Source: Prosapia bicincta (taxonomy: Eukaryota > Arthropoda > Insecta > Hemiptera > Cercopidae). Taken from it: DNA of 64,000 nt. Under the pieces are notes generated by a model. The model searched no databases. It saw only the letters and a list, made by a program, of their open reading frames with translations, and was not told the origin of the DNA. The stretch covers positions 209,344,341 through 209,408,340 of the forward strand of contig JBAIZL010000001.1 in assembly GCA_036971475.1 (NCBI GenBank). The letters are read 5' to 3'. Each line of letters begins with the position of its first letter. Position 1 is the first letter of the stretch. Positions 1 through 13,010 of this stretch are shown piece after piece. Both the position numbers and the translations under genes were made by a program.

Positions 1-120
1 AATTATTTCATGTCGTGTTGTCAAATTGGCTTAGTTTACCTATCACAACCAGAAACTCATGCAGGACTCAGATGTTTGTTTAAAAATGATTTCCAACTGT
101 TTAAATCCACTAGACAACAC

Positions 121-310
121 AACAGTGTCATGGTTTTTAAGAGCCAAACATTCTTATGATTAGGACTCCAATTGACCGAACTTGTTTTTACACATAGTCA
201 GCTTTATGTTACGCTAAGTAGAATAAAATCTCAATATGGATTAAAGACGCATATTGAAAATACGATTGGTCAAATAAATCAAATTGAAAATGCATTCACA
301 AAAAATTAAT
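121..310 (+). pseudogene. Helitron/PIF1-type helicase C-terminal remnant
   Basis: A stretch translating as LGLQLTELVFTHSQLYVTLS followed by RIKS matches the C-terminal motif of Helitron Rep/helicase and PIF1 helicases (family pattern V.LP.PVF.HGQLYVALSR). A stop codon (TGA at about 158) lies just before it in the same frame, and the motif after the stop is clear while the sequence before it is weak. The family unwinds DNA during rolling-circle transposition. Here only the last segment survives, with no complete helicase core in the window, so this is a fossil running in from the left edge or an isolated scrap. A cellular PIF1 fragment is the alternative, but the stop and the lack of other domains favour a transposon relic. 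Confidence 0.55.
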
Positions 311-1836
311 TGTATGAGGAAATTTTATTATGAAAAACTTGAATTATATTAATTTTAATTTATATTAAAAACTAAAATTATTACACAAAAGTTTAAATTT
401 TTTTCAATACTAAAGGGGCATTCGCTCCTACAAGCCCTAGTAATTTAAAACCAGTTAAATCCTTTTCCCCTCTTTTTCACTTAAACAATTTAGTCCCACT
501 ACTGGAACATTTTTTTATAGGAAAGTTGAAAAATTTTCCTATGCTGGCCTGTATCGAAACGTATGGTTATTCTGGAATACATATGTTCGCGCGCGATATA
601 AATGACGCAAGAATTAGAATGACGTTAATACAGATAGTAGTGCGTAGATCAGCCATTTTGTTAAATTCTCCTCGACTACTGTGTTTAGAATGTTAACTGT
701 ACGTTACAATGGTTTTAATAAAATTATTGACACGTGTTTTTAAAACAATTTAGTTTCCTTTATCTCCCAACAAAAAACGAAGATGAAACACAGATTTGTC
801 GCCTGTTGACAGCCATGTAAAGAAATATTATGTATTTATGCTAACCGTGAAATATTTAATAACTATCACACATCCACAAATAAATACATTATCAAACATA
901 TTTTATTAAAGTTACAAATCTGTGTTGGACTTAAAATGAAATTAAATTGACTCTCCAGGTAAGATATAAATAGCCAGTTATGTAAAGTTTTACCGCTGCT
1001 AACAATGTCTCTGAAATGTATATTGAAGATAGACGAAAGAAGAAAATGACGTCATTTAGGGTAATAATGTCCATAACTGCTAAAAGTCCTCGGTTAACCT
1101 GAAACCAAAATTTAACCATTTTTTTATTACTGAAATTTTTTACAAATTTTTAAATATTTTTAACTTTTTGAGTAAATTGTTAGTGTTGTCATTTTTAAAG
1201 ACATTGAGAAAATATCTCGTTTTTTACATTTAGGCTACAATTGAGTTCAAACTATTGGTTGCAAGAACAGTTTATTCTGTTCTTTTGACAAGCTTATGAA
1301 AACATATCTATAAATTAAGATGAGTATTTTAGTATAGTTCAGGATTAAATATAGAAATACGTAAATTATTTAATACGTAGGCTACTTGCTGCACTTGAAG
1401 ACATTGAAAAGATTTCTTTAATACAATTTTATATTTCTTATATTAAGTAAGTGTTATACTTACATATCGATTTCTATATACTTTTTTTGTATATTTCTGG
1501 AAGTTAGAATTATAACTTCAAGTTATAAAGGCAATATCGTCTGATCCGACTGTCTAAAATAAATTTCCTGATAAGCAAGAACTAAATATAGGGATTCCTT
1601 GGAATACAAACTGATTTCAGAACCCCAGAAAGTGTCTGCTTTAATACAGCTCATATGGTCTTTTAAAAACTATAAACTTGGGTAAGAAATAAAAAAGATT
1701 TCGTTTGCTTTGATAGTTCCCGAGTACAATCAAACGAATACGGTGCCAATTAAGATTCAATGCGATTTGAGGACACTAAAATACACTTACTTTTAGACTC
1801 GGTTTTGCCTGTTATTAGTGTTAAAAAAGACTTATA
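311..1836. other. no gene recognised
   Basis: AT-rich DNA with only short chance frames. Around 540-720 base composition rises slightly (CG-containing words such as GCGCGCGATA), but no domain, splice pair or repeat boundary could be assigned. Confidence 0.5.
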
Positions 1837-1906
1837 GTATAGGCCACAGGTGCACAACCAGCGGCCCATGACTTGTTTTGATACGGCCCGCAAACCACTC
1901 TAAAAT

Positions 1907-2397
1907 AATTTTAAAAATACTTAACAGAGTGAATACGCAATTGCTTACTTGCTGACGCGTCTCAAAACATTCGTTCCTTTTACGAAACTAACCGTCTACT
2001 GGCGGCATTGGTGAGGTGTAAAGGCTCTAACGGGACTGGATTTATGACTGTGGAATGGGATGGTTGTTTTGGTTGTGTCATATAATAGAAAAGGCTGTTG
2101 GCTTCAAAGTGTGTGTGATCATTTGATACGTTTTCTTTATCTGTTGCGTAGTGTTTGTATACGTATGTATACGCGTATGTGTTAGATCACACACACTTTG
2201 AAGCCAACAGCCTTTTCTATTATATGACACACAACCTGAACGACCCACCCCATTCCAAAGTCATAAATCCAGTCCCGTTAGAGCCTTTACAATCGATGCC
2301 GCCAGTAAAGGGTTAGCTTCGTAAAAGGAACGAATGTTTTGAAAAACGTCAGTATGTAAGCAATTACGTATTCACTTAGTTAAGTATTTTTAAAATT
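1907..2397. repeat. long inverted repeat (foldback) inside hAT element
   Basis: Arms at about 1907-2120 and 2185-2397 are reverse complements with scattered mismatches; for example TCAAAGTGTGTGTGATC near 2104-2120 pairs with GATCACACACACTTTGA at 2185-2201. The 64-bp spacer is rich in alternating TATACGTATG sequence. The outermost bases (AATTTTAAAAATACTT) also match. No separate target duplication was found, so this may be an inverted duplication of hAT sequence and not an independent insertion. Confidence 0.75.
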
Positions 2398-2473
2398 AGT
2401 TTAATCAGTGAATTCAAGATGATTACATCAAGCGACTTCACTCTAAAATGTTGCTCTTGAATTTTAAAAAAAC

Positions 2474-3194
2474 TAGGGTTGGGCCGATACCTAAAATTTT
2501 CGATTCTAGATGCTATTTCAATTCTCAATTTTTTTTCAACTCTCGACTTCTAAGTCGATTTTTTATTCTTTCAAGTTATATATGCCTAACTGATTTTTCC
2601 TAAAAGGAATTTAGTTAACATCTTAATCATATGATGAGGCCTTTTAAAAGTTCTGTTTTAATGTAATAGGCTACATAAAACGTCGGACCTTCATTTATGA
2701 ATAGGAATTTATGATAGCTTCAGTAATAGTCATTTCAGTTTGTATAGCTGGAGAAGTTGGAACTACTTTTTTTGTGTTTTGTTTCGACATCATGAAGCTG
2801 TGGCGGAGTAGTGGCGGCGAGAGACTGGGAGGGGGAGAGTGTGTTGAGAACTTCAGAGTGAGAGAGAGACAGTAGAGCGAGAAAAGCGGTGACAAACGGG
2901 CCAGATATTCTTCCGATCGCCTTTGTTGTTGTCATAAACAATAACAATATTTTCGTGATCTCAAACAGACCATTTCTTGATTCGTTTAATTCATTCAAAG
3001 CAACTAATACTTGAATAGCACATAGTTAATAATTAATTATATTTCCTATAAATTTCACCGCACTCGTATTTTAACAAATAAAAAAAAGAATCAGAATCGG
3101 CACTTTAATCAGTGGAGAATCGAGTATCCACGATTCCTCGATACCATTAATATCGACGATTCCTGGAATCGAGAATCCGAATCGCCCATCCCTT
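2474..3194. mobile_element. nested non-autonomous hAT element, copy 1
   Basis: The element has terminal inverted repeats TAGGGTTGGGC (left) and GCCCATCCCTT (right). It is bordered by perfect 8-bp target duplications AAAAAAAC at 2466-2473 and 3195-3202. Subterminal sequence is made of short ATTCTCGATTCC / CGATTCTAG-type repeats. No transposase is encoded in its 721 bp. A second, inverted copy with the same body lies at 45101-47151. It interrupts the older hAT transposase relic, so the layering order is clear. Confidence 0.85.
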
Positions 3195-3262
3195 AAAAAA
3201 ACGCAATAATATTTCATATGGAAAGGCATGAGCCAGCACAATATCACTGCACTAGCAGTATT

Positions 3263-3576
3263 TGTGACAATATTCAGACAGAACTTATTGATAAACAGGA
3301 CATGATTCAGTTAAAGTTAAAACTGTGTGAAGTTTCATTAATTGATTTCTACAAAAGATATTGACCTCTTGAAATGATTATTATGTAAGAAGTATTTTAA
3401 AACAATTTGTGTTTGTTCGGTAGCACTTTTATTTGTGAGGAAGGTTTTTCGCTAAGGAAAGTATCAATTCGTACGCGTTTATCTGTCACTTGGAATCAAC
3501 TTTAAAAGTAGTAACCACAAACATTGAAATAGACATTGAACAATTATTACAAAAAAGGAATCAAACTGCCCACTAA
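3263..3576 (+). pseudogene. hAT transposase C-terminal dimerisation domain, degenerate
   Basis: Three pieces in order match the C-terminus of ZBED5/GTF2IRD2-like hAT transposases: IQTELIDKQDMIQ with VSLIDFYKRY, then CEEGFSLRKVSIRTRLS, then IEIDIEQLLQKRNQTAH ending at a TAA stop (3574-3576). The usual family motif is CE..FS..K.IK...R..L. In-frame stops and shifts occur between the pieces, so no product is expected. The upstream transposase (BED finger, RNase H-like core) is missing or replaced by the nested insertion at 2474-3194. The domain mediates transposase dimerisation in intact relatives. Identification rests on motif order and is fairly secure at family level. Confidence 0.7.
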
Positions 3577-3999
3577 AATAATCCATTTTAAGATTTAATT
3601 TTATATTTATAACATTTTTAAGGTGAAAATTATTTCATGTTTTTAATCCTGATGTAATATCAGCATTGCTACTTTATCGTCATCTGAATACATTGTTACA
3701 GGTATGTACGCTATGTTATAAAATGGCTGTGTTTGTATGGTTTTTACGATAATATAAAATGTAGGATATAATATTTGAAAATCCAAACACAACTAAATAA
3801 GTCGTATTCCAATTGTTGAACTCGGTAAATTTAAGTGTTGCTGCCGGGTTCGAAAAAAATTAGCAATTAATTGATCGACCGTTTCAAAATTGTTGTGCAC
3901 TCCTGGTATAGACTATAATATTTTTTTGTAGAATAAATAGTAATTTTTAATAGGTTTATTACTGAAAGATAAATATAAATATTATTAAAGAGCTAAACA

Positions 4000-4770
4000 G
4001 AAATAAAAATAAAGGGAAGAGGGGGAGAACGAGGAAGACAGAGATTATTATTACTAAAACTTGGAGGGACCTTATTGGTGTAGAGCACTTAGCTGCAGTC
4101 TTTGTATACAGTAAGACAGAGATACTGAAAGTGAGAAATGAGGGATCAAAGATTAGACACGAGAACATGACAAAAATATAGAGGGAGGGAAAGCGAAAGA
4201 GGCAGACAGAGGCTGAGTTGGAGATAGAAGAAAGAGCCAGCGTCTAGTTAGACAAAGAGGGAGAAAAGTAGACAAAATAGTAATAGAGGCCTTCTTTAGA
4301 CACAGACAACAGGATGGAGGGAAAAACAGACATACTTAGAGCCAGAGGATTATAGTAAAAGAGGGAGCGAGTGATACGATAAGGGAAGAGGCAAAAACAA
4401 ATAGAGTGAGGGGGAAGAGGAAGAGGGTGTCATAGGAGAGAGGGAAATAGGATGAGAAATGAAGAGAGATAGAGATAAAAAAACGTTACAGAAGTATATA
4501 TAGAAGGAGGAATGTGAGAATTTAACAGAGACAGAGGAAAAGAGGGAGATAAAAGAGAGAGAGAGGTTTAGGAGGGTAAACAGCGACAGAAAAAGAAGGG
4601 GGAAATAGAGAAGGGTAATGAAAGGGACCAAAACCGACAAACATAATGTTATATACAAAAATACTGGGAGGAAGGGAAAGAGTTAGACAAAGAAACAGAT
4701 AGTGGGAAAAATTGATACAGAAAGAGAGAGGGGATGGGAGAAATTTGGTTAATCAAATAAAATCAAGCTT
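4000..4770 (+). repeat. purine-rich (GA) low-complexity tract
   Basis: About 770 bp with a strongly purine-biased plus strand (many GAGAGAG, GGGAGG and AGACAGAG words, few pyrimidine runs). The opposite strand gives Leu/Ser/Phe-rich frames that are composition artefacts. No unit length is conserved, so this is an imperfect polypurine tract and not a clean tandem repeat. Confidence 0.75.
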
Positions 4771-6187
4771 TAAATTTATCATGGCTACATATTTCAAAGA
4801 GAGAAATCTTAGCGAGAGTTGTTTCAAACCTAATGTGGACGAATATAACGACAAGTATTTCACAGTTTCACTGTGAAACTAGAAGAATTTAAGGCACAGA
4901 ACGGACACCCTTTAAATTATGTAATTTTTTAAATCTTAAAAGTTATGTCATTTTTATTCATGATTTTTCATTAATAGGCAATCATTGTAGATCTTACAAA
5001 ATAATAAATACATACAAAGGTTAAATTACCGCAAATATTCTCGTCAGGTATTTTGCCGCACCCTTTACTATACTTGAAAATAATGACTTTATAAAAATAT
5101 TGGATCCTGTTTTCTCTAAAACTCGCTTTTATCCAAACACGTAGCTTCCAGATTATGTAATTACATCAAAAAAATAAATAACATGCTCTTTAAAATAGAA
5201 TAAAGGCAAAGTTTGGGTATTAAAGTTCAAAGTGTCCCCTTTGTGCCACAGAACCCACTCGCGTGTAAATAATAAAGAGAAACTGCGGTTGCCCGGGGCT
5301 CTCCGCTGACTGCATTAAAACAAAAATTACTTTAACTAATGATCACGTTCCCATAAAGGCTTGCTTCGAGCGCCCTATTCATGTAAGTGCGGTAAATATT
5401 AGCATCAGCCTTTTCTTTGTGGCGAACACTGTGGTGAAACTTTGCTCTTGCAAAATCAATGTGACCCTTCTGCATTCCAAGCGGCCAAAATTATAAATCT
5501 CTTCCCCTTATTCCCCTACTGTTTAGGGGTTATTGAATATTTTATATTACTAACGCCTATTTAGAGCTAAATTGAAATTTCATATTTTTTAAATATCGTC
5601 TTAGAACGCGTAATTTTATTTTTAGTGAATATTGAAAAATTTTTATAATTAGATAATTAAAGAGAACTACCACACCTTGTCCGCACAGGAATAATTCGTT
5701 TCTGATGTATTCTTAACATGCACGCCAGCGGTAGACCGCAGGGGGTGGGCAAGGGGTGTTTCGCGATTTACAACTTGAGACTTCGCAAAGTTCTGAGAGG
5801 TATTGCATTGTTTCACAGACAGGCAAATGTTTCAAGTTATAATACATTCAGTGAGGCTAAAGTGTCTTTTAACAAGGATTCAGAGCGTTCAGTACTAACG
5901 TCGCGAGTTATTTAAAAATAGGTTATAGATTTCTGACTCGTATCACTGGTGACGAGTAATTGTACACGTGAAACATATTCACTATCGACTATAGCGTTCC
6001 TCTAAAATGTGGGAAGTGTAAAAACTACAAAAAAAGCAACGTGGGAAAACGACTGCAGTGTACCGCTCCAACTGAACAGTTTTGTCAAGAGTTGTGGAAA
6101 TACAATAGAAAACGAAATTATAAGTTATAATAGTGAATAATGACGTAACTAATTGCAAGTAGTTCAAAATAATTACTTTATGTAGCC
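4771..6187. other. no gene recognised
   Basis: AT-rich unique-looking DNA. Short frames at 5718-5915 and 5982-6167 show no domain, no splice context and no repeat relationship. A few bases are CG-rich near 5285-5310. Confidence 0.5.
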
Positions 6188-6431
6188 TAAGGGCGTAGCC
6201 AGGACGATGGTTTTGGGGGTAGAAATCGAGGGTGAAACTTCTCTGGGGAAATTTTGAACATTTTCATCTCTAGAAATTATATGTTATGCTATTTTGGCAT
6301 TTAAAATTACACAATAGTCGGTTCGTCGAGAAGCTGTTTTGCTAAATATCCAGCGCTGTTTTATAGGTCAATGTTACTTGCTAAAATTAATGGATTGGGG
6401 GGCACGTGCCCCTTGTGCCCCCTGGCTACAC
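6188..6431. mobile_element. short TIR (MITE-like) element
   Basis: The left edge GGCGTAGCCAGGA and the right edge CCCCCTGGCTACAC form a short inverted repeat sharing the core GTAGCCAGG, about 240 bp apart, with G-runs just inside the left end and GGGGGGCACGTGCCCC near the right. Ends of this kind are common in insect hAT-like non-autonomous elements. No clear target duplication was found, so the boundaries are approximate. Confidence 0.4.
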
Positions 6432-6550
6432 TAAGCAAAATGGTAGCCTACACTAAGCAAAATGTCAAGTTGTGTGTTTCTTATGGAAATGCAAAAATGA
6501 CATACACTACGGGTTCCTTAGTAACACATGTTACATATTGCTATCTTATA

Positions 6551-7990
<1,440 letters not shown>

Positions 7991-7994
7991 ATCT

Positions 7995-8300
7995 TTATAT
8001 ATAAAATTATATGGTTTGCGTACGGTTCAAAAACTCAAACTCTTCTACGGCGATTGAGGTTAAATTCTGACACGACTTACGAACCGCTTTATAGATTGTT
8101 TTAATCTATTTTTCGCGTCAGTGCCATGCTCGCAAACACGAGGAAAAAACTTTTTCAACGGCCAGCTGTTGCACCTGCAGCGGAGCTAACTGCCGCAAGC
8201 GAGAACACTCGCCACTATTTATAAAAATTATTGATTTTTATAAGCTTGAAAACTCCGAACGTTCTGCAGAGATTGAGCTCAATTTTTAATACGCTTTTCT
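7995..8300. repeat. possible Helitron-end-like sequence with internal duplication
   Basis: CTTTATATATAAAATTATAT is followed by CTCAAACTCTTCTACGGCGA and then TTGAGGTTAAATTCTGAC. A diverged second occurrence, GAACGTTCTGCAGAGATTGA then GCTCAATTTTTAAT, lies about 210 bp later. TATATATAAAA followed by a conserved GATTGAG..AAATT block resembles 5' ends seen in many insect Helitron-like repeats. No 3' CTRR hairpin was located. Confidence 0.25.
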
Positions 8301-8391
8301 TTGTTAGAGCAGGAATTAATTATAAGTTAACCCGTGTAAAACTCCATGGCGTTAAGGTTTCCTGCGTACATAGCTTCAGTTAATTCGGTGA

Positions 8392-8996
8392 TTGTTGTAA
8401 CGAGTGAGTACGGTGCTGGCAACTTGCGTCATTAGTTGCGACCGTATTGAAGTTACAAGTGACCACGGTGCTGGCAACTTGCGTCATTAGGTGAGACCGT
8501 ATTGTTGTAACGAGTGAGTACGGTGCTTGCAACTTGCGTCATTAGTTTTGCGACCGTATTGATGTTACAAGTGACCACGGTGCTGGCAACTTGCGTCATT
8601 AGTTGCGACCGTATTGATGTTACAAGTGACCACGGTGCTGGCAACTTGCGTCATTAGTTGCGACCGTATTGTTGTAACGAGTGAGTACGGTGCTGACAAC
8701 TTGCGTCATTAGTTGAGACCGTATTGATGTTACAAGTGACCACGGTGCTGGCAACTTGCGTCATTAGTTGCGACCGTATTGTTGTAACGAATGACGACGG
8801 TGCTGGCAACTTTCGTCATTAGTTGCGACCGTATTGATATTACAAGTGACCACGGTGCTGGCAACTTGCGTCATTAATTGCGACCTTATTGATGTTACAA
8901 AAGAGCACGGTGCTGGCAACTTGCGTCATTAGCTGTGACGGTATTGATGTTACGAGTGAGCACTGTGCTGGCAACTTGCGTCATTAGTTGCGACAG
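8392..8996 (+). repeat. 55-bp minisatellite, about 11 copies
   Basis: Tandem units contain the invariant core GCTGGCAACTTGCGTCATTA, followed by GTTGCGACCGTATTG and then either ATGTTACAAGTGACCACG or TTGTAACGAGTGAGTACG. The two variants of the last part are interspersed. Copies differ by point changes and small indels (for example TTTTGCG near 8550), so this is an older, partly homogenised array. Confidence 0.92.
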
Positions 8997-10869
8997 TATG
9001 CCTCATGTAATTACACAGGTGATTTTGTTAAAAACACTTGTTGCTCTTTTTGCGTTGTTAGCGATAAACTGATCTCGCTATATAGTTTGAATAACTCGAT
9101 TTTTAAAGCAATAAATTCAATAGAAAACACAACGTCTTACATTTGGATTGAACTATTAAACACTTCATGGGATTTAGATACTTTAATTATAAAAAATAAG
9201 CTATTAACTTCTGTCCAAAAATTTAAAAAGTTTACAAAACTATCGATGGAAAGCTAACCCTAAACTCCTATATGAGCTGATACAGGCTCTAACAGATCAT
9301 TATTTTATATAAGCTATATGGGAAATTCGAGCATTATGAATGTCATCTATGCTCCCTTGTGGAATCACAAACTTTTTAAAAGCCAATAGTATTTACTAAT
9401 AATATTTTAAAAGTATTATTTATAGATTTAAAGTAATAATCTACAACACTTCAAGCTAATAATTCGACGATTTTTTTAAAATTAATTTTGTAAATGAATG
9501 GCCTATTTTTGAAATATTCCACCGTAAACAATATGTTTATCCCATAATTCTGCCACCCTTTCTCAATAACAGACAAAATACTCTGACTCCAGCACTCAAC
9601 CTCGCCCAGAGAAATTTCGGCCCCCTAGGCAAGCATGAATACGGACTCCTTCATTACTTCCAACATATGCCTATACAACCATGTATTTTGCATGACATTA
9701 TAAATAAAATATTGTTTCCGAGTTAAAACCAACCAGGCCTACTGAATCTAATCTGTGTATGTTTCGTTTAGTTGGAATGAACTACCATTCCTTTACACTG
9801 TCATTCATCGACATGACTAAGACATTGCATTTTGTGTGAATAGAACGTTTCATTTAATGATTATTACTTTGCCATTAAAAGCTTGAACAATTGTACATTG
9901 TACTTTTTATACTTTATTGATATAATGTTTTATCTCTTTTACGAATCTCGCCTCACGAGTAATTATTTCTGCAGTAAAAGAACACCTCCTGACCCAAAGC
10001 CCCTAGCCATTTACCCCCTTGTCCCCCTCTCTGGGCAGGCCTGCCAGTACTGCACTAATTAGTCATTTTATGAACTAAAAATATAAAACAAAAAAATTCA
10101 TAACAAAGTAGCTATATTTGGAGAATAAATGACACTGAGTAATCTTTGTAAACTGAGTAAATATTTGTTAAACTTCTTATATCGGTTGATCAAAACTTCC
10201 TTTGAATCGTCATATTCAGTTGAGAGTTACAATAATAATAATAATGTTATTAAAAAGAACAATAGTCTAAGAGTTCTATAACATGCTTCACTTCAACACT
10301 GGCATTAATTAACCAACTATGTGAAAGTTTTCTCAACAAGGTTTCAACTTTTCCATTAGACTATCTACAGTATAACTCAGAAAATGTTAAAACCAATAGA
10401 TTTAAGGTGTATAATTTTATTACAGCATAACTTTGCGATAAAAGCTAAATAGATTCCAAGATTTAATTGAATAAAAACTGGCGTTATTTCGAGACAAAAC
10501 TTTACGTAGAAAAGAATTATAAATAGCCTTTTTACATTAATCTCTTTAGCTCTTGAAAAGTGTAATTTGTGTATAGAGGCCATTTTAAGTTAAACACTCT
10601 TGCCTAATTTTACCAGTCCATAAAGCTAAGTATTTGAGTGAGAGTGGAACAAAGGACTCTGCTCTGAGCTTAAATGGCAATTTTACACTTCGACGTACAC
10701 TTTTTCTGGGTATTCATCAACATAATAATTAAGTATGAAGGTTTCTCTGCAAGAATGTGTATATCTAAAAAGTTAATAAGAAATAAAAGACAAAATTTGA
10801 CAAAATTTACTGATTGGTAGAAATACTAAAAAGTTATCGATCAAAAAAATATTTCATTTTCTTCTTCTC
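8997..10869. other. no gene recognised
   Basis: AT-rich DNA. The frame at 8988-9257 starts inside the last minisatellite unit and has no recognisable domain. C-rich sequence at 9590-9640 and 10000-10050 could be worn transposon termini, but I could not pair them. Confidence 0.45.
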
Positions 10870-12620
10870 AGGCTCCAAGTTAAACCTAATTAAACACCCT
10901 ACAGCTTCTAGTAAGACACCCTTCCCACCCGAAGCCCATTAGATACCAGGCTGATTCAGCAAAAGTACTACACCAATTCGAGATCTCTTTGGACACCAGG
11001 AAGCTAAGGGTGAGATATTCTGCTCATCCGAAACAAAGTTACACAACAGGCAGTTTCTAATATGACACCCTGTCCACTTGAAGCCCATTAGATACCAGGC
11101 TGCTTCAGCTAAAGTACTACACCAACTCAAGATATCTTTGGACACCAGAAGCTAAGGGTAAGATATTCTGCTCATCCAAATCAAAGTTACACAACAGGCA
11201 GTTTCCAATATAACACCCTATCCACTCGAAGCCCATTAGATACCAAGCTGCTTCAGCTAAAGTACTACATTAACTCGAGATTTCTTGGGACACCAAGAAG
11301 CTAAGGGTGATATATTCTGTCCATACGAAACAAAGTTACACAACAGGCAGTTTATAATATAACACCCTATCCATTCAAAGCCCATTAGATACCAGGCTGC
11401 TTCAGCTAAGATACTATACCAATTCGAGATCTCTTTGGACAACACAAGAAGCTAAGGGTAAGACATTCTTTCCATCCTAAACAATGTTATACAATAGCAG
11501 CTTCTAATAAGACACCCTATCCACTCGAAGCCCATTAGATACCCGGCTGCTTCAGCTAATATACTATTCCAATTCGAGATCTCTTTGGACACAAGGAAGC
11601 TAAGGTTAAGACGCCCATCCAAAACAAACTTACACAACAGGCAGCTTCTGGTAAGACACCCTATCCACTCGAAGCCCATTAGATACCAGGCTGCTTCAGC
11701 TAAGATACTATGTCAATTCGAGATCTCTTTGGACACCACAAGGAAGCTAAGGGTAAGACATTCTGTCCATCCAAAACAATATTATACAATAGCTGCTTCT
11801 AATAAGACACCCTATCCACTCGAAGAACATTAGATACCAGGCTGCTTCAGCTAAAATACTATGCCAATTAGAGATCTCTTTGGACACCAGGAAGCTAAGG
11901 ATAAGATATTCTGCCCTTACGAAACAAAGTTACACAACAGGCAGTTTCTGGTAAGACACTCTATCCACTCGAAGCCTGTTAGATAACAGGATGTTTCAGC
12001 TGAGATACTCTGTCAACTCGAGATCTCGTTAGGCACCAGGAAGCTAGGAGTAAGACATTCTCCCCATCCAAAACAAAGTTACGCAAACGGCAGCTTCTAG
12101 TAAGACACTCTATCCACTTGAAACTCGTTAAATAACAGGCTGCTTCAGATAAAATACTATCCCACAACAAGATCTGTTTAGACACCAGGACGTTAAGAGT
12201 AAGATAATTTGCCTATCCGAAACAAAGTTACACAACCTACAACTTCTAGTAAGACACCCTATCCATTTGAAACTTGTTAGATACCAGATTGCTCCATATA
12301 AGATAATTTGCCAACTTAAGATCATTTTGGACACCAGGAAGTAAGGAGTGAGACAATCTGCCCATCCGAAACAAATTTACACAACCTACAGCTTCTAGTA
12401 AGACAAGATACCCACTCGAAACCCACTAGATACCAGGATGCTTCAGCTAAGATACTCTGCCAACTCAAGATCTCTTAGGACGTCAGGAAGATAAGGGTGA
12501 GACATGTTCCCCATACGAAACAAAGTTACACAACAGACAGCTTCTAGTAAGACCCCCTATCCACTCGAAGGCCGTTAAATACCAGGCTGCTTTAGCTAAC
12601 ATACTCTGCCAACTTGAGGT
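10870..12620. repeat. 149-bp satellite array, about 12 copies
   Basis: A unit of roughly 148-152 bp recurs with the marker CCATTAGATACCAGGCTGC at about 10935, 11087, 11235, 11387, 11535 and 11688, and in drifted form to about 12577. Other conserved blocks are CGAAACAAAGTTACACAAC and TCTTTGGACACCAGGAAGCT. Units 5-8 share small insertions. Divergence rises towards 12620. Minus-strand frames repeating the same peptide come from the tandem structure and are broken by stops. Confidence 0.93.
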
Positions 12621-12962
12621 CATGTGACACATCTTTTTGACATGCTTTGTATGTGTCTAACTTGATAATGCTTATTGAAGTGTATTGAATATAATTATGC
12701 TCCAAAATGAAATATTAAAGTTGTATTTTTCAAATTTTATGGAAATCAACTTTACAAAAAGTAACATAATTTCAAGTTGCAGAAAAACCTTTTTTTAGTG
12801 CTTAGTATTTTTAAGGAAAAATATAACCATTACACACACACTGCTGTAAATATACACAATTAACTGGTTACTGTAATAATGCAACAAACTTAAACACAGG
12901 TTTCACGTACTAGGATTTAACAGAAAAGTAATTAGTTGAAAGTAGGTAGGGAATGTTCTTAC

Positions 12963-13010
12963 CGCCTAACGTTGTTTTGTCCTTCGAGACCAGGTAGGAT
13001 TCCTACGGTT
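12963..13010 (-). CDS. micro-exon gene, last coding exon with stop
   Basis: The acceptor is a T-run ending TTCAG; the exon encodes NRRNPTWSRRTKQR followed by TAG. A consensus donor GCG|GTAAGA lies 3 bp after the stop, implying a further untranslated exon, or a different frame if an alternative acceptor is used upstream. Confidence 0.5.

Larger units (their letters stand above)
1845..3905 (+). mobile_element. decayed hAT DNA transposon (outer element)
   Basis: The left end CACAGGTGCACAAC and the reverse complement of the right end CAGGAGTGCACAAC agree at 11 of 14 positions. They are flanked by near-identical 8-bp direct repeats, GTATAGGC at 1837-1844 and GTATAGAC at 3906-3913, the target-site length typical of hAT transposons. 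GCGGCCC-containing sequence just inside the left end is common in hAT termini. The 3' part encodes a recognisable hAT dimerisation domain (3263-3576). The element carries a foldback repeat (1907-2397) and a younger hAT insertion (2474-3194). The one mismatch in the target duplication and the frameshifts in the transposase indicate an old copy. Confidence 0.75.

Noticed and set aside
2735..2998. 87-codon minus-strand frame with Ser/Leu-rich centre
   Set aside because: Inside the non-autonomous hAT element; the diverged second copy at 46.6 kb does not preserve the frame.
3959..4658. Minus-strand hydrophobic Leu/Ser/Phe frames of 69 and 102 codons
   Set aside because: Caused by the pyrimidine-rich complement of the purine tract; they mimic membrane proteins but have no real motif.
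8392..8996. CRISPR-like array of regularly spaced repeats
   Set aside because: Units are contiguous tandem repeats without unique spacers, and the DNA is eukaryotic.
10870..12620. Minus-strand peptides repeating AEAAWYLMGF..IGC..CLLCNFV
   Set aside because: Translation of the 149-bp satellite in shifting frames with stops in each unit; not a repeat protein.
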